A stretch of 64,000 bases of DNA from Lichenicoccus roseus (GCF_005844085.1 NZ_VCDI01000011.1:34905-98904), one strand, 5' to 3'. Shown: positions 7,955-16,663, counted from the stretch's first letter. Numbers and translations: made by a program. The notes: generated from the sequence alone by a model not told the origin.

Positions 7955-8548
7955 TCACGCCGCCTCCGCCTCGTCGTCAACCGGAAACGATCCCTCGACC
8001 GCACCGCTCGGAGAAACCGCGTCGCCGGAGCCATGACGGGTCGTTTTGCCTCTGGTGCCTTTGGCACGCGTGATTTTCCTTACCTTGCTTTGCTCCCGCC
8101 CTGCATTCCGCTCATGCTGCGCCACCTGCTCCTCCAGATCGGCACTCCGGGCCACGGCAAGCTTTGCCGCCTTGGTTGCCTCCCGCAGCTTCGCACGCAG
8201 TGTTGCGACGGAGGCCGTCAGCTTCTGCACCTGAGCGCGTAGCTCATCCTTGCTCACCTTCGGCACCGCATCTGCGCGCACGGCGGGTGCCGCACGACGC
8301 ACCGGCTTTGCAGCCTTTGCTACGGTGGCCCTAGGCGTCCGCTGTGATGACCGTGATGATGGCTTCGACTGGGCCGCCACTTTGTTCGTCGACCCCTTCG
8401 GGCGGCCCGGCTTGCGCTTCATCGTCGTGGCCTCAGCGGCAGGCTCCCTAGAACCCGTGAAGATCTTGTTGGTCGACCCCTTGGGCCGCCCGGGCTTGCG
8501 GCGGCTTGCTACTGACGTGCTCGTTCTGGCAGAGGCAATTCTTGCCAT
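7955..8548 (-). CDS. AT-hook protein with coiled coil, nucleoid-associated type
   Basis: A 197-residue, very basic protein. Two almost identical AT-hook blocks, RKPGRPKGSTNK, lie at residues 17-28 and 45-56; the GRP core inserts into the minor groove of AT-rich DNA. Ala/Lys/Arg-rich linker follows, then a predicted coiled coil (about 98-150, KDELRAQVQKLTASVATLRA) and another basic tail. The layout suggests a DNA-bridging or xenogeneic-silencing nucleoid protein. It faces the ScpA module tail to tail. Function is inferred from motifs only. Confidence 0.75.
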   Translation of the reverse strand: MARIASARTSTSVASRRKPGRPKGSTNKIFTGSREPAAEATTMKRKPGRPKGSTNKVAAQSKPSSRSSQRTPRATVAKAAKPVRRAAPAVRADAVPKVSKDELRAQVQKLTASVATLRAKLREATKAAKLAVARSADLEEQVAQHERNAGREQSKVRKITRAKGTRGKTTRHGSGDAVSPSGAVEGSFPVDDEAEAA

Positions 8549-8897
8549 CGCATTCTACTCCTATAGGGCGCAACAGCTTGCGCGATCAATTAGATGACAC
8601 AACACCTGCTACGCTTATGGCCTAATCGACCCGAGCTGACTTTAGTTGTCGGCCGATTGGAAACCGTACACGAGATGAGATGATGGCCGTAAGATTTTGC
8701 GGCCAAACTCACGAGATCGCAGGTGCAGCGTCACTCGGACCGGGCCCTCGGATCGCTGGAGGTTTGGAAATGCCTTGCTCTATGAGTTGTACTGCCAACG
8801 GAGGTCTTCGGGACAGACCTTTGCCCGCGGTCACGCAATAGCTCCGCCTCGGAAGCTCGGCGTGAGCAGACCAGGAAAGTATAGGGCGTCGAAGGTC
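8549..8897. other. Gap between AT-hook gene and IS5 copy 2
   Basis: About 350 bp. The left 100 bp should hold the promoter of the leftward AT-hook gene and is AT-richer. The rest has open frames but no recognisable protein. It replaces the missing C-terminal part of the IS5 relic, so it marks a recombination or deletion junction. Confidence 0.4.
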
Positions 8898-9514
8898 GAG
8901 CACGCGGCTGAAGCAGCTTTTCCAGATCCGGGTGCGCCTGGGCGGGATGTTCGGGACGGCACCCTGCTGTTCGATCTTCTGGCGGATGGCGTTGGTGTCG
9001 TAGGCGCGATCCGCCATGACCAGAGCGTTGTGCGGCAGTCCATGCAGCAGGCCCTCGGCCGCCCGGCAGTCAGCGACATGGCCTGCGGTAAGGCAGAAGG
9101 CGACCAGACGCCCGAGGCCGTGGGTCAGGGCAAGGATCTTGGTCGTGCGGCCGCCGCGGCTGACGCCGATGGCCTGGATCTGGCGCCCCCTTTTCCTCCT
9201 GCGGCGCAGCGATGCGCCTTGATGTAGGTGCTATCGAGGAGAAGCTCGGCAGGAGGACCGCCTGCTGTCGTGAGCGTCTCGAACAAGCACTGCCATATCC
9301 CGGCGGCACCCGAGCGGACGAACCGGTTGTAGAGGGTCTTGCGTAGCCCGTAGATCGCAGGTGCATCAGCCCAGCGACCACCGGACTTCAGCACGTGCAC
9401 GATGCCGCTGATCACCCTGCGGTCATCCACCCGCGGCACGCCGCGCGACTCGCGCGGCAACAGAGGCGCCAGTTGCTTCCATTGCCGGTCGCTGAGCCAG
9501 AACTCAGTCACCAT
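8898..9514 (-). pseudogene. IS5-family transposase, 3'-truncated
   Basis: Starts at 9514 (MVTEFWLSDRQWKQL). OrfA is intact here (NRFVRSGAAGIWQCLFET, DSTYIKAHRCAAGGKGG) and reaches the AAAAGGGGG shift site near 9190. The OrfB phase runs through MADRAYDTNAIRQKIEQQ to TRIWKSCFSRVL and then leaves homology at about 8900. The final ERMFCRLKD region with the catalytic glutamate is lost, so the enzyme cannot be active even though the rest is well preserved. Confidence 0.8.
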
Positions 9515-9590
9515 CCCTGGCTTTCCCCCCAACGCAGGAAGCGAACCACAGACCTCGGCAGTTGGGATCCGACTAGAGGGTCCGGACCCT
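8898..9590 (-). mobile_element. IS5-family (IS427-like) relic, copy 2
   Basis: Closely related to copy 1 from GAGCACGCGGCTGAAG (8898) to the right end near 9590, where GGGTCCGGACCC forms a perfect palindrome. The portion encoding the last transposase residues is missing on the left, so only one IS end remains. Confidence 0.8.
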
Positions 9591-9608
9591 AGCCTGGACG
9601 AGCTGCAG

Positions 9609-9806
9609 TTAGACATCTCGCATCAGCGCTGTAGCCATTTCCTTTGCGGTGTTGGAAGAGAACAAGAACCCCAACCATCCAAAACGAGGGTGGCGTAGTG
9701 CGAGGACGCTCCCATGCACTGTCGGATCGTATACCCACCAATTCGGGTGCGGAGCGATGCCAAGGCGCGGGACCGGATCGAGCAGCGATGGGATCGGATC
9801 GTTCAT
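9609..9806 (-). CDS. Small hypothetical protein, possibly 5'-damaged
   Basis: A 65-codon frame with protein-like composition (PHPNWWVYDPTVHGSVL, HPRFGWLGFLFSSNTAKEMA). The same frame continues upstream without a stop for about 26 codons (KALGHLVDAYQVDQFIAALG) and lacks an ATG there. An ATG in another phase at about 9892 (MIES) suggests that a one-base shift destroyed the original start. No family is recognised. It could also be chance. Confidence 0.35.
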   Translation of the reverse strand: MNDPIPSLLDPVPRLGIAPHPNWWVYDPTVHGSVLALRHPRFGWLGFLFSSNTAKEMATALMRDV

Positions 9807-10108
9807 CTTCTCGCGTAAGGCTCCAAGCGCCGCGATGAATTGATCAACCTGATAGGCATCGACCAGATGCCCAAGAGCCTTGATTCAATCATGAAGAAGA
9901 GTCTCAATTCTGAGGCTACTTGCATCACTACTCAGCGTCATTCGAAAGACTATTCAGTCACGAACCCTCTCTGTAGTCGTGCTACACTACCGTTATTGTG
10001 GACGAGACCGACATAAATCAAAGCGCCTGTGCATTCATTGTCAAGTGGCTTCATTTGTTGCGCAGTGGCAGTCACGGCTTGTGGATCTCAGCTGGTGACA
10101 AGACAGAT
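9807..10108. other. Gap left of the EAL gene
   Basis: About 300 bp. The right-hand part of a possibly damaged leftward gene extends to about 9892. Beyond it the sequence is AT-richer and holds no recognisable gene. I see no strong hairpin that would end the leftward EAL transcript. Confidence 0.35.
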
Positions 10109-10906
10109 CTATAAATCTACTTTCGGAAGTGCCTCGAACCCCGGCTTGGCAAATAAGTATCCCTGGAAGAGGTTAACGCCGATCACACGGAGTGCTGCGA
10201 GTTCAGCCTGCGTCTCCACGCCTTCGGCGACGACTTTTGTTCCAAGAGTCCGACAGATTCCCACGATGCCGCTTACGACGGCATGCTTTCTAGCATGACT
10301 ATCGAGGCCGCGTATCAGAGACATGTCAATCTTGACCACGTCTGGCTGGAAGCGGGCCAGTAGGGCAAGCCCGGAGAAGCCGCTTCCGAAGTCGTCTAGT
10401 GCCGTCCGGAAGCTGTTCGAGCGGTACACCCGGAAAATGCTCTCCAGATGCTCGTAATCGGTAATCTCTTCGTTTTCTGTGAGCTCGAAGATGAGGCGCT
10501 TGAGAGGCACGCGATGCCGTTTCGCAGCCGCCAGCGTCGCCCGGACGCAGTTCTCTGGCCGATACATGGCGCCGGGTAAGAAGTTAATGGACAACGAGGC
10601 GTCCGTCTTCATCAACCCGAGCCGGCCTGCCAGCTCGATAGCCTTCATTCGGCAGGATTGATCGAAGGCATAGCGGTTATCGGTCGTGACCTGGCTGAGG
10701 ACAGAGAAGGCGGACTCCCCGTTAAGCCCCCGGACCAGCGCCTCGTAAGCGTAGATGCGCTGATGTTCGAGATCTACGACAGGTTGAAACGCCATGGTGA
10801 AGGGGAACGGCGGTTTGATCCCATCTACGCAAGCCCCACAGACGTTCGTTGGCAGGGATAGTTCGGAAAAGTGGTTCATGACAGCCAGCCCCAATACGGG
10901 ATGCAT
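10109..10906 (-). CDS. EAL-domain cyclic-di-GMP phosphodiesterase
   Basis: A 265-residue stand-alone EAL domain. It shows the signature YEALVRG near residue 54, the metal-site blocks ELTENEE, DDFGSGFSG and KIDMSLIRG, and the loop EGVET near 233, so hydrolysis of c-di-GMP to pGpG is expected. A short N-terminal segment with two cysteines (NVCGACVDG, residues about 21-29) precedes it and could bind metal or sense redox. No membrane span is seen. It is isolated between two IS5 relics. Met10 is an alternative start. Confidence 0.88.
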   Translation of the reverse strand: MHPVLGLAVMNHFSELSLPTNVCGACVDGIKPPFPFTMAFQPVVDLEHQRIYAYEALVRGLNGESAFSVLSQVTTDNRYAFDQSCRMKAIELAGRLGLMKTDASLSINFLPGAMYRPENCVRATLAAAKRHRVPLKRLIFELTENEEITDYEHLESIFRVYRSNSFRTALDDFGSGFSGLALLARFQPDVVKIDMSLIRGLDSHARKHAVVSGIVGICRTLGTKVVAEGVETQAELAALRVIGVNLFQGYLFAKPGFEALPKVDL

Positions 10907-11056
10907 CTAAGTACTTTAGGTTTGATACCGAAACGTTATAGCACGTGTCGAGTGGTTCTGGCTCACCGTCTCGCAAGCCTCCCGCTGGAAGTTATTGAAC
11001 TCGTGTTAACTTAGATATTAACTTGCATTAGCGATGACGAAAAGTTGACGATCATG

Positions 11057-11599
11057 TCGATCTGCGGGCGGATGACGTTGGTGTCGTAAGCGCGGTCAGC
11101 CATGACCAAGGCGCTGTGCGGCAGTCCCTGCAACAGGCCCTCGGCTGCCCGGCAGTCGGCGACATAGCCTGGGGTAAGGCAGAAGGCGACCAGGCGCCCG
11201 AGGCCGTCGGTCAGGGCATAGATCTTGGTCGTGCGGCCGCCGCGGCTGACGCCGATGGCCTGGATCTGGCGCCCCCTTTTCCTCCGGCGGCGCGGCGGTG
11301 CGCCTTGATGTAGGTGCTATCGAGGAGAAGCTCGACAGGAGGACCGCCTGCTGTCGCGAGCGTCTGAAACACGCGCTGCCATATCCCGGTAATACCCAGC
11401 GGACGAACCGGTTGTAGAGGGTCTTGCGTGGCCCGTAGATCGCAGGTGCATCAGCTCAGCGACCACCGGACTTCAGCACGTGCACGACGCCGCTGATCAC
11501 CCTGCGGTCATCAACACGTGGCACGCCCCGGGACTTGCGCGGCAACAGAGGCACCAGACGCTTCCATTGCCGCTCGCTCAGCCAGAACTCCGTCGCCAT
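11057..11599 (-). pseudogene. IS5-family transposase, truncated with nonsense codon
   Basis: Starts at 11599 (MATEFWLSERQWKRL). A TGA at about 11456-11458 replaces the Trp codon that follows KSGGR in the sister copies, ending OrfA early. The A4G5 shift site is still visible near 11280. Homology stops after MADRAYDTN. Inactive. Confidence 0.75.
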
Positions 11600-11666
11600 C
11601 CGCGCCTCCCCATCACGAGGATCACAGACCGCGGCTTTTGGGAATCTCGCTAATGGGCCAAGCCCT
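11057..11666 (-). mobile_element. IS5-family (IS427-like) relic, copy 3
   Basis: Related to copies 1 and 2 from TCGATCTGC (about 11057) to the right end near 11666. The left part is missing even more than in copy 2. The right end abuts a broken tauE/safE gene, so this copy, or the deletion that trimmed it, disrupted that gene. Confidence 0.75.
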
Positions 11667-12086
11667 AGGACACCCCCGGTAAAGCCGAACGCGCTGTCGG
11701 CCGTGCGACCGCCCCAACCAGGCGCGTCTGGACTCGACCGAGCAGCATAGAACCCGAGAAAACCAGCAACAGGATGCCCATGCACAGGCGAAAGTCGTCT
11801 GCGTCCAAGTAGGCTTAAGAGCCAGGTGCCAGACCGGCACGCCGAGGAGACCAGCTAAGAGCATGGGCCAGATGCGAGCGCAGTCGATTGCATGCCAGAC
11901 TGCCGGGTTAGTTTGTACTTGCCCAGCGACCGAGCATACCCCCACAAGGGTCGCCGCGGGGGCAGGCCCAATGACGTGCAGCCAAATGCCGAGCGCAACA
12001 AGGCCATTGCGGAAGCCGGCAAGTCCCGCGACGAAACTACCTGCCACGGCGCCTCCCAGCACCACCAACGACGCAGTGGTCAGCAT
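11667..12086 (-). pseudogene. TauE/SafE-family sulfite/anion exporter, 5' part only
   Basis: The N-terminal residues are well preserved (GGAVAGSFVAGLAGFRNGLVALGIWLHVIG, spanning a first hydrophobic segment, then TLVGVCSVAGQVQT). The frame is lost after KPTWTQTTFACAW near 11800 and resumes in another phase as GGRTADSAFGFTGGVLG, a second conserved TauE block. It ends at the IS5 copy 3 boundary. The intact family is about 250 residues with eight membrane helices, so roughly half is gone. Confidence 0.7.
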
Positions 12087-12191
12087 CGCCTAAGATTTGA
12101 GCCGGGCAGTCGGCGCTGAGGGTTGCCGTCGGTGTTTTCGTTACAAGTCGCGCTCATGCTAGTGCTCCGCAGAGAACGGTAGGTGCAACGA

Positions 12192-12512
12192 TCACCGACC
12201 GGACGTGATCTTGAGGCCGATCGCGCAGGCAATCAGCCCGGCAATCAGCAGCAAGCGGACGGCTGTTGCAGGCTCACCGAACCATATAATGCCGATCGCT
12301 ACCGTACCCACGGCGCCGATGCCGGTCCAGATCGCATAGGCCGTTCCAAGCGGGATCAGGCGTTCCGCAAGTTCAAGGAAAAGCAAGCTTAGAGCCACGC
12401 AGACAACGAAGCCCGCAACAGCATACAAGTTCTTAAAATTGTGGCTTAGACGAAGAGTTGTCGTAAAGCCGACCTCGAACGCACTCGCAAGCAGAAGCCA
12501 GATCCAGCCCAT
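12192..12512 (-). CDS. Small multidrug resistance (SMR) family exporter
   Basis: A 106-residue, four-helix membrane protein. The essential glutamate of the SMR family is at residue 13 (ASAFEVGFTTTLRLS), and the family block PLGTAYAIWTGIGAVGT spans about 54-70. SMR dimers exchange cations (guanidinium, quaternary ammonium) for protons. The sequence does not decide between the Gdx/SugE guanidinium type and the Qac type. There is no obvious second SMR gene next to it. Confidence 0.88.
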   Translation of the reverse strand: MGWIWLLLASAFEVGFTTTLRLSHNFKNLYAVAGFVVCVALSLLFLELAERLIPLGTAYAIWTGIGAVGTVAIGIIWFGEPATAVRLLLIAGLIACAIGLKITSGR

Positions 12513-12686
12513 TAGAAGCTGCGACTCAGGTCACGGAAGACTACCAACATCATCGGTACTTGCGCGCATGTTTGCTCGCGCTGACGCGGGTGATGAAGGC
12601 AACGGCTACGCGGTTGCGCAGGGCTAACGTGCCGAGATGAAAAGGCGACGGCAAAGCCGCCTTCCCGCCAGTGCCCGGCGTTACCG

Positions 12687-13079
12687 TCAAACGGACCTCC
12701 TATTGCCGCCGGCAGCCGCTATGGCTTCGATCTCGATCATTACATCGGGCAAATACAGCCCCTTGACCTCGACGATGGAGTCGGCCGGATAAGGCGGGGT
12801 AAAGAACTTGCGCCGCAGATCGACAACCTTGGAGAAGTCGCCCATGTCGGTCAGGAAGATTGTCACCTTGACGACATCGGCCAGGCTGGAGCCACCTGCT
12901 ACTAGGGCGCGGCGCAGATTGGCGAAAGCCTGCTCGCCTTGCGCCGTCCCCTGGACGATCTGGCCGTCTACGTCATAACCGGCCTGACCCGAGATGAAGA
13001 GTAAGTCGCCGAGGCGGATGCCTTGAGACAGAAGAAAGGGCTCGTAAGGGTCGGGAATGGTCGTGATGCGCTGCAACAT
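12687..13079 (-). CDS. RidA/YjgF family enamine/imine deaminase
   Basis: A 130-residue RidA-fold protein (LFISGQAGYDVDGQIV, LRRALVAGGSSLADVVKVTIFLTDM, VEVKGLYLPDVMIEIEAIA). Canonical RidA hydrolyses reactive 2-aminoacrylate. The C-terminal conserved stretch usually carries an Arg before the acidic core; here it reads LYLPDVMIEIE, so it may be a divergent RidA subgroup. It is downstream of a DUF417/RclC-like gene (72 bp), fitting a reactive-chlorine or carbonyl stress pair. Confidence 0.85.
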   Translation of the reverse strand: MLQRITTIPDPYEPFLLSQGIRLGDLLFISGQAGYDVDGQIVQGTAQGEQAFANLRRALVAGGSSLADVVKVTIFLTDMGDFSKVVDLRRKFFTPPYPADSIVEVKGLYLPDVMIEIEAIAAAGGNRRSV

Positions 13080-13151
13080 CTCTGGTTTTCTTTGCTTTGG
13101 CCAGACGTATCGCGACCACGGTCACTCGTTCGAGAAGGGAAAGACGCTCCC

Positions 13152-13685
13152 TTACAGGGCCGGCGATATAGTGACCGCGGCGGTCTGGGCGAAGCGACCT
13201 TCCGCTATCGTCGCCATCGTCCGCCGGTAAGCCAAAGCCTGCGCCAGCAGCAGGACCGACGTGGCAAGCAAAACGATATCCTTGATGAGGAACACACCCG
13301 TGGTGCCGGACAGAAGGGGCGGTCCGCTTGGCGCCCATACGCCCGGCGTCGTCACCATGAAGCTGAGCGTCGTCAGGAACGTCACGCATGATCCGAACGC
13401 TCCGAGCATCGCGGCAAGGCTGCCGGGCCAGCGCAAGCCGATGGCGAGCAGCACTCCGAACGTCAGTTCGGATGTCCCGATCACCATGCTGGCACCCTGC
13501 GTGCCGAGCACGTTCAGCCAGGATGTCAGCGGGCTGTTGCTGACAAGAGGTGCAATGCCCATTGCCTCGTAGGCTGTGAACTTCTGGAGCCCGAACCAGA
13601 AGAAAATCACCACCATCGCAAGCCGCAGCGGGTGGATGGCGATTCGTTCGAGCGAGGTTTGCCCGAAGTTGGCGATCGGTGTCAT
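13152..13685 (-). CDS. DUF417 membrane protein (RclC/YkgB-like)
   Basis: A 177-residue inner-membrane protein with four predicted helices (LRLAMVVIFFWFGLQKFT at residues 20-37, later TSELTFGVLLAIGL, GSCVTFLTTLSFM, KDIVLLATSVLLLAQAL). DUF417 includes RclC of the E. coli reactive-chlorine regulon; the biochemical role is not settled. Typical motifs FGLQKFTAYEA and LLSNSPL-type (here LVSNSPLTSW) are present. It is probably transcribed together with the RidA gene. Confidence 0.85.
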   Translation of the reverse strand: MTPIANFGQTSLERIAIHPLRLAMVVIFFWFGLQKFTAYEAMGIAPLVSNSPLTSWLNVLGTQGASMVIGTSELTFGVLLAIGLRWPGSLAAMLGAFGSCVTFLTTLSFMVTTPGVWAPSGPPLLSGTTGVFLIKDIVLLATSVLLLAQALAYRRTMATIAEGRFAQTAAVTISPAL

Positions 13686-13995
13686 GCTGGTTCTCCCAAA
13701 AGCGACCTTGGCACGCTAGCTCTTCGCCTAATGTTTTCCCCAAGGGCTGGACGTATTAGGTCTGTTCGTAAACGGGGCTTGATAAACCTTAAATTGGCCC
13801 CTCGGACAGAAGCTAGGGATTAAGTTCACCGAGGATAGCGTGGCGATCCTGCCCACGGCTGACAGCCCGCTGTCCGGAACGCAGCCGAGCGTTCTCCGCC
13901 TCAGCCGCCGCAAGCCGTTCCTGCAGTCGACTTTGTGTACGCTGCCGTGCTCCGGGCAGGTAGGCTTGACTTGAGCCTGGATGTTGAACTGAGTT
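13686..13995. other. Gap between DUF417 gene and dehalogenase gene
   Basis: About 310 bp. The right half holds the promoter region of the leftward DUF417 gene. On the minus strand at about 13830-13960 there is a short frame rich in heptad-like residues (RLQERLAAAEAENARLRSG) ending in a stop. It resembles the coiled-coil tail of a lost gene, but no family can be named. Confidence 0.35.
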
Positions 13996-14877
13996 TCAGC
14001 GCAGCTCCGCGCTGGAATGAAGGTTGGTAAGCCAGCCAGCGATCTCCCGCCCGATCAAGTCGGGGTGATCCTCTTGAACGTAATGAATTCCCTCGCCCAA
14101 TGCGACCGAGTGGCAGGCCTTCAATCGAGTTTGATAGTAGGCGGCGCGTTCGACCGGGATCAGCGCACCGGGGTCGGCCCAGAAGAACAGCTTTGGGACC
14201 TCCGTTTCGAGCAGCCAGTCATGGTAGGCCACCGCCATGGTATAAACGTCGACCGGCTCACCCGCGATCGGCAAGTCGTTCGGGAAACGCCAGATCGGCT
14301 CACGGCTTGCGGGATCGAGGAAGGGGCGCCGGTAGGCGTCGAGATCTTCGGGTGGCAGTTGCCGAACGATGTTTTCCGGGACGATCCGCTCGATGAAGGC
14401 GTTCTCGTCGATCAGCAGCTTGCGGCTGCCCGCCGGGTCGCGAAACTCCTGGAAGTGTTGGGCGACAACTGGGTTCATGTCCAGCCAAGTTGGCTGTGGG
14501 CAGATGAACTCCATCAACGCCAACCCACGAATTCGGCGCGGATGCCGCCGCGCCCAGTCCAGGCCGAGGGCCGAGCCCCAGTCATGCAGCACAAGCACCA
14601 CGTCACCAAGGCCAAGTATCTCGATGAACTGGTCGAGGTAGCGCGCCTGGTCCGGCACGCGATAAGCCAAGTCAGGCTTGTCGGAGTCGCCGAAACCAAT
14701 CAGGTCGGGTGCTATGCACCGGGCATGTGGCGCCACATGCGGGATCACGTTGCGCCATAGGTAGGACGACATCGGGTTACCGTGGAGGAACAGGACCGCG
14801 GGTCCGCTCCCCTCATCGACATAGGCCATCTGTGAACCGAAAACCTCGAGCTTCTTCATCGGACGCTGATGCATCAT
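13996..14877 (-). CDS. Haloalkane dehalogenase (DhaA/LinB type, HLD-II)
   Basis: A 293-residue alpha/beta hydrolase that should cleave carbon-halogen bonds of haloalkanes hydrolytically. The catalytic pieces are all visible: oxyanion/halide region HGNP at 32-35, nucleophile Asp99 followed by Trp100 (LHDWGSALG), catalytic acid Glu123 (LMEFI), and His265 (GEGIHYVQEDHP). Asp nucleophile plus Glu acid is the HLD-II arrangement of DhaA and LinB. The cytoplasmic start overlaps the stop of the upstream TetR gene (ATGA), so the pair is one transcription unit. Substrate range cannot be read from sequence. Confidence 0.9.
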   Translation of the reverse strand: MMHQRPMKKLEVFGSQMAYVDEGSGPAVLFLHGNPMSSYLWRNVIPHVAPHARCIAPDLIGFGDSDKPDLAYRVPDQARYLDQFIEILGLGDVVLVLHDWGSALGLDWARRHPRRIRGLALMEFICPQPTWLDMNPVVAQHFQEFRDPAGSRKLLIDENAFIERIVPENIVRQLPPEDLDAYRRPFLDPASREPIWRFPNDLPIAGEPVDVYTMAVAYHDWLLETEVPKLFFWADPGALIPVERAAYYQTRLKACHSVALGEGIHYVQEDHPDLIGREIAGWLTNLHSSAELR

Positions 14878-15491
14878 GGTTTTCCAGTAGAGGTTGAGGC
14901 AAACGCAGGCCGCGCAAGGACGGTCGCGAACACGACGCGCTTGAACCGTTCGAGTGGCTCCCCGCTGCGGTCGACCTTCATGCGCAGCATGGCGCCGTGC
15001 CAGCCGGCGAGCAGGAACTCGGCTACGTCGTCAGGGTCGAGGTCGGCGCTCAGGTCGGCGCACGCCTGCGCGGCCCGGACGGCTTCTGCGAAAGGTTGCT
15101 TCCAATCGGCGAAAATACGGACAAGCCGCTCACGGATGGCGTCGCTGTGGTTTGGCGCCTCCAGGCTCATGTTGCCGATAAGGCATCCAAGCCGCCAACC
15201 TGCCTGCTCGCAGGAGGCGGAGATGGTGTCGAAGTAGGAGCGCAGGCGCTCGATCGGCCCACGCGCCTCGTCGCGAAGCGTCTGGCCGATGATGTCGTCG
15301 AGACCCTCGAAATAGCGATCGAGGACAGCGATGCCGAACGCTTCCTTCGAACCGAAGTTGTTGATGAACGACCCCTGCGGCACGGCAGCGGCCTGGACGA
15401 AATCGCGCACGCCGGAGGTGGCGAAGCCACGCTCGTGTGCGATGGAGATGCCGGCGCTCAGGATTTTCTCGCGATAGGAAGACCGACCCAC
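14874..15491 (-). CDS. TetR/AcrR family regulator of the dehalogenase operon
   Basis: A 205-residue repressor. The N-terminal HTH is clear (REKILSAGISIAHERGFATSG, then GSFINNFGSKEAFG), and the C-terminal ligand/dimer domain contains WRLGCLIGNMSLEA, typical of the TetR_C_6-like group. It is co-translated with the haloalkane dehalogenase, so it probably represses its own operon and is released by a small hydrophobic ligand. The operator is not identified; the leader 15492-15560 is the place to look. Confidence 0.88.
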   Translation of the reverse strand: MGRSSYREKILSAGISIAHERGFATSGVRDFVQAAAVPQGSFINNFGSKEAFGIAVLDRYFEGLDDIIGQTLRDEARGPIERLRSYFDTISASCEQAGWRLGCLIGNMSLEAPNHSDAIRERLVRIFADWKQPFAEAVRAAQACADLSADLDPDDVAEFLLAGWHGAMLRMKVDRSGEPLERFKRVVFATVLARPAFASTSTGKP

Positions 15492-15654
15492 AGATTATAT
15501 GTATGGCCGTATATGAATCTTTCAAGTCGGCTCGCCGGCAGCATCCGCGCAAGTTTTTACAGCTGAGCCAATCAAGCGTTTGCCGGTGCCTTACGATTGA
15601 AATTCGGGCACCACCGACAAAGGCGCCAGCGCCAGTGTCGTCACGGTCGAGCGG

Positions 15655-16629
15655 TCATTCCGAATATGCGCCTCCGTCAACAGAACGTGACCAATCGCCT
15701 CGCCTCCGATCTGCGCCACCATCGCGGCTGACCCAAGAACTGGAAGCTTCCGACATGATCTCCGTAAGCCAGTCGACAAATGCCTGCAGCTGCGGCGATG
15801 GGAGCCGTCGGCTGGGATGGAGAACCCATACGGATCGCGCCGACGGCCGGTAGCTGTTCAAGATCTCCGACAGGGCGCCGGTTTTGAGGTGAGGCGCCAC
15901 GGTGATGCCGAGCGCCTGCATCAGCCCGACGCCTGCCAGCCCGCATGCGAGGAATGCGTCCGTGTCGTTCACGAGGACCGCATCACGCATCCGGAGCGTC
16001 CGCTCCTCCCCGGCACACCTGACCCGCCATTCCATGACGCGGCGCTCGGAGCCGTGACAGTAGCTCACCGCACGGTGGGCCTGCAGATCCTCTACAGTCG
16101 TCGGCGTTCCATGCTCTTCGAGGTAGGCCGGGGCCGCGCATGTGACCATTGCGAGGGACGCGATCCGCTTGCCGACCAGGCTTGAGTCGGACAGCTCGCC
16201 GAGCCGGACGGCGCAGTCCACGCCGGCGGCGACGAGATCGACGGTCGCGTCGCTCACGCCGAGGCTCAGCCGGATTTCGGGATAGCGGCGTATGAACTCG
16301 CCCAGCCGGGGTGCCACGAGCGCTTTGGCGAGTGCGACCGGGAGATCGACCCGTAGCCCTCCTCGCGCAGCACCGCCTCCGAAGAGGGAGCGGGCATCGT
16401 CCGCATCGGTCAAAAGTCGCCTCGACCGATCGAGAAAAAGTCCACCCTCCGCGGTCAGGCTCATGCTGCGGGTGGTGCGATGAAGCAGGCGAGCGCCGAC
16501 CGTCTCTTCCAGCCTCCTGATCGCCAGCGTCACGTGAGGGCGCGTCAGCCCGAGGGCCGAGGCCGCCGAGGCGAACCCTCCGGTCTCCACGACCGTGACG
16601 AACACCCGCATCCCGTGCAAAAGGTCCAG
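15655..16629 (-). CDS. LysR family transcriptional regulator
   Basis: The protein has an N-terminal winged HTH (MRVFVTVVETGGFASAASAL, RLEETVGARLLHRTTR) and the LysR effector domain (GGLRVDLPVALAKALVAPRLG onward). Start choice: the family usually begins MDxLHxMRVF. Here the matching sequence is CTG-Asp-Leu-Leu-His-Gly-Met, with GGAGG four bases before the CTG at 16629, so a CTG start is plausible. The conservative ATG is 16611. The C-terminus has about 25 extra polar residues. It lies 34 bp downstream of an SDR gene on the same strand. Confidence 0.85.
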   Translation of the reverse strand: MDLLHGMRVFVTVVETGGFASAASALGLTRPHVTLAIRRLEETVGARLLHRTTRSMSLTAEGGLFLDRSRRLLTDADDARSLFGGGAARGGLRVDLPVALAKALVAPRLGEFIRRYPEIRLSLGVSDATVDLVAAGVDCAVRLGELSDSSLVGKRIASLAMVTCAAPAYLEEHGTPTTVEDLQAHRAVSYCHGSERRVMEWRVRCAGEERTLRMRDAVLVNDTDAFLACGLAGVGLMQALGITVAPHLKTGALSEILNSYRPSARSVWVLHPSRRLPSPQLQAFVDWLTEIMSEASSSWVSRDGGADRRRGDWSRSVDGGAYSE

Positions 16630-16663
16630 AACGCCTCCGCGACCGCCCGTCCCGTATGCGGGA

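Noticed and set aside
3940..8548. Calling this region a prophage because of the integrase and the holin-like gene elsewhere
   Set aside because: No capsid, terminase, portal or tail genes occur; the DUF1469 holin-type protein belongs to a stress operon.
14017..14760. A 247-codon plus-strand frame
   Set aside because: Antisense shadow of the haloalkane dehalogenase.
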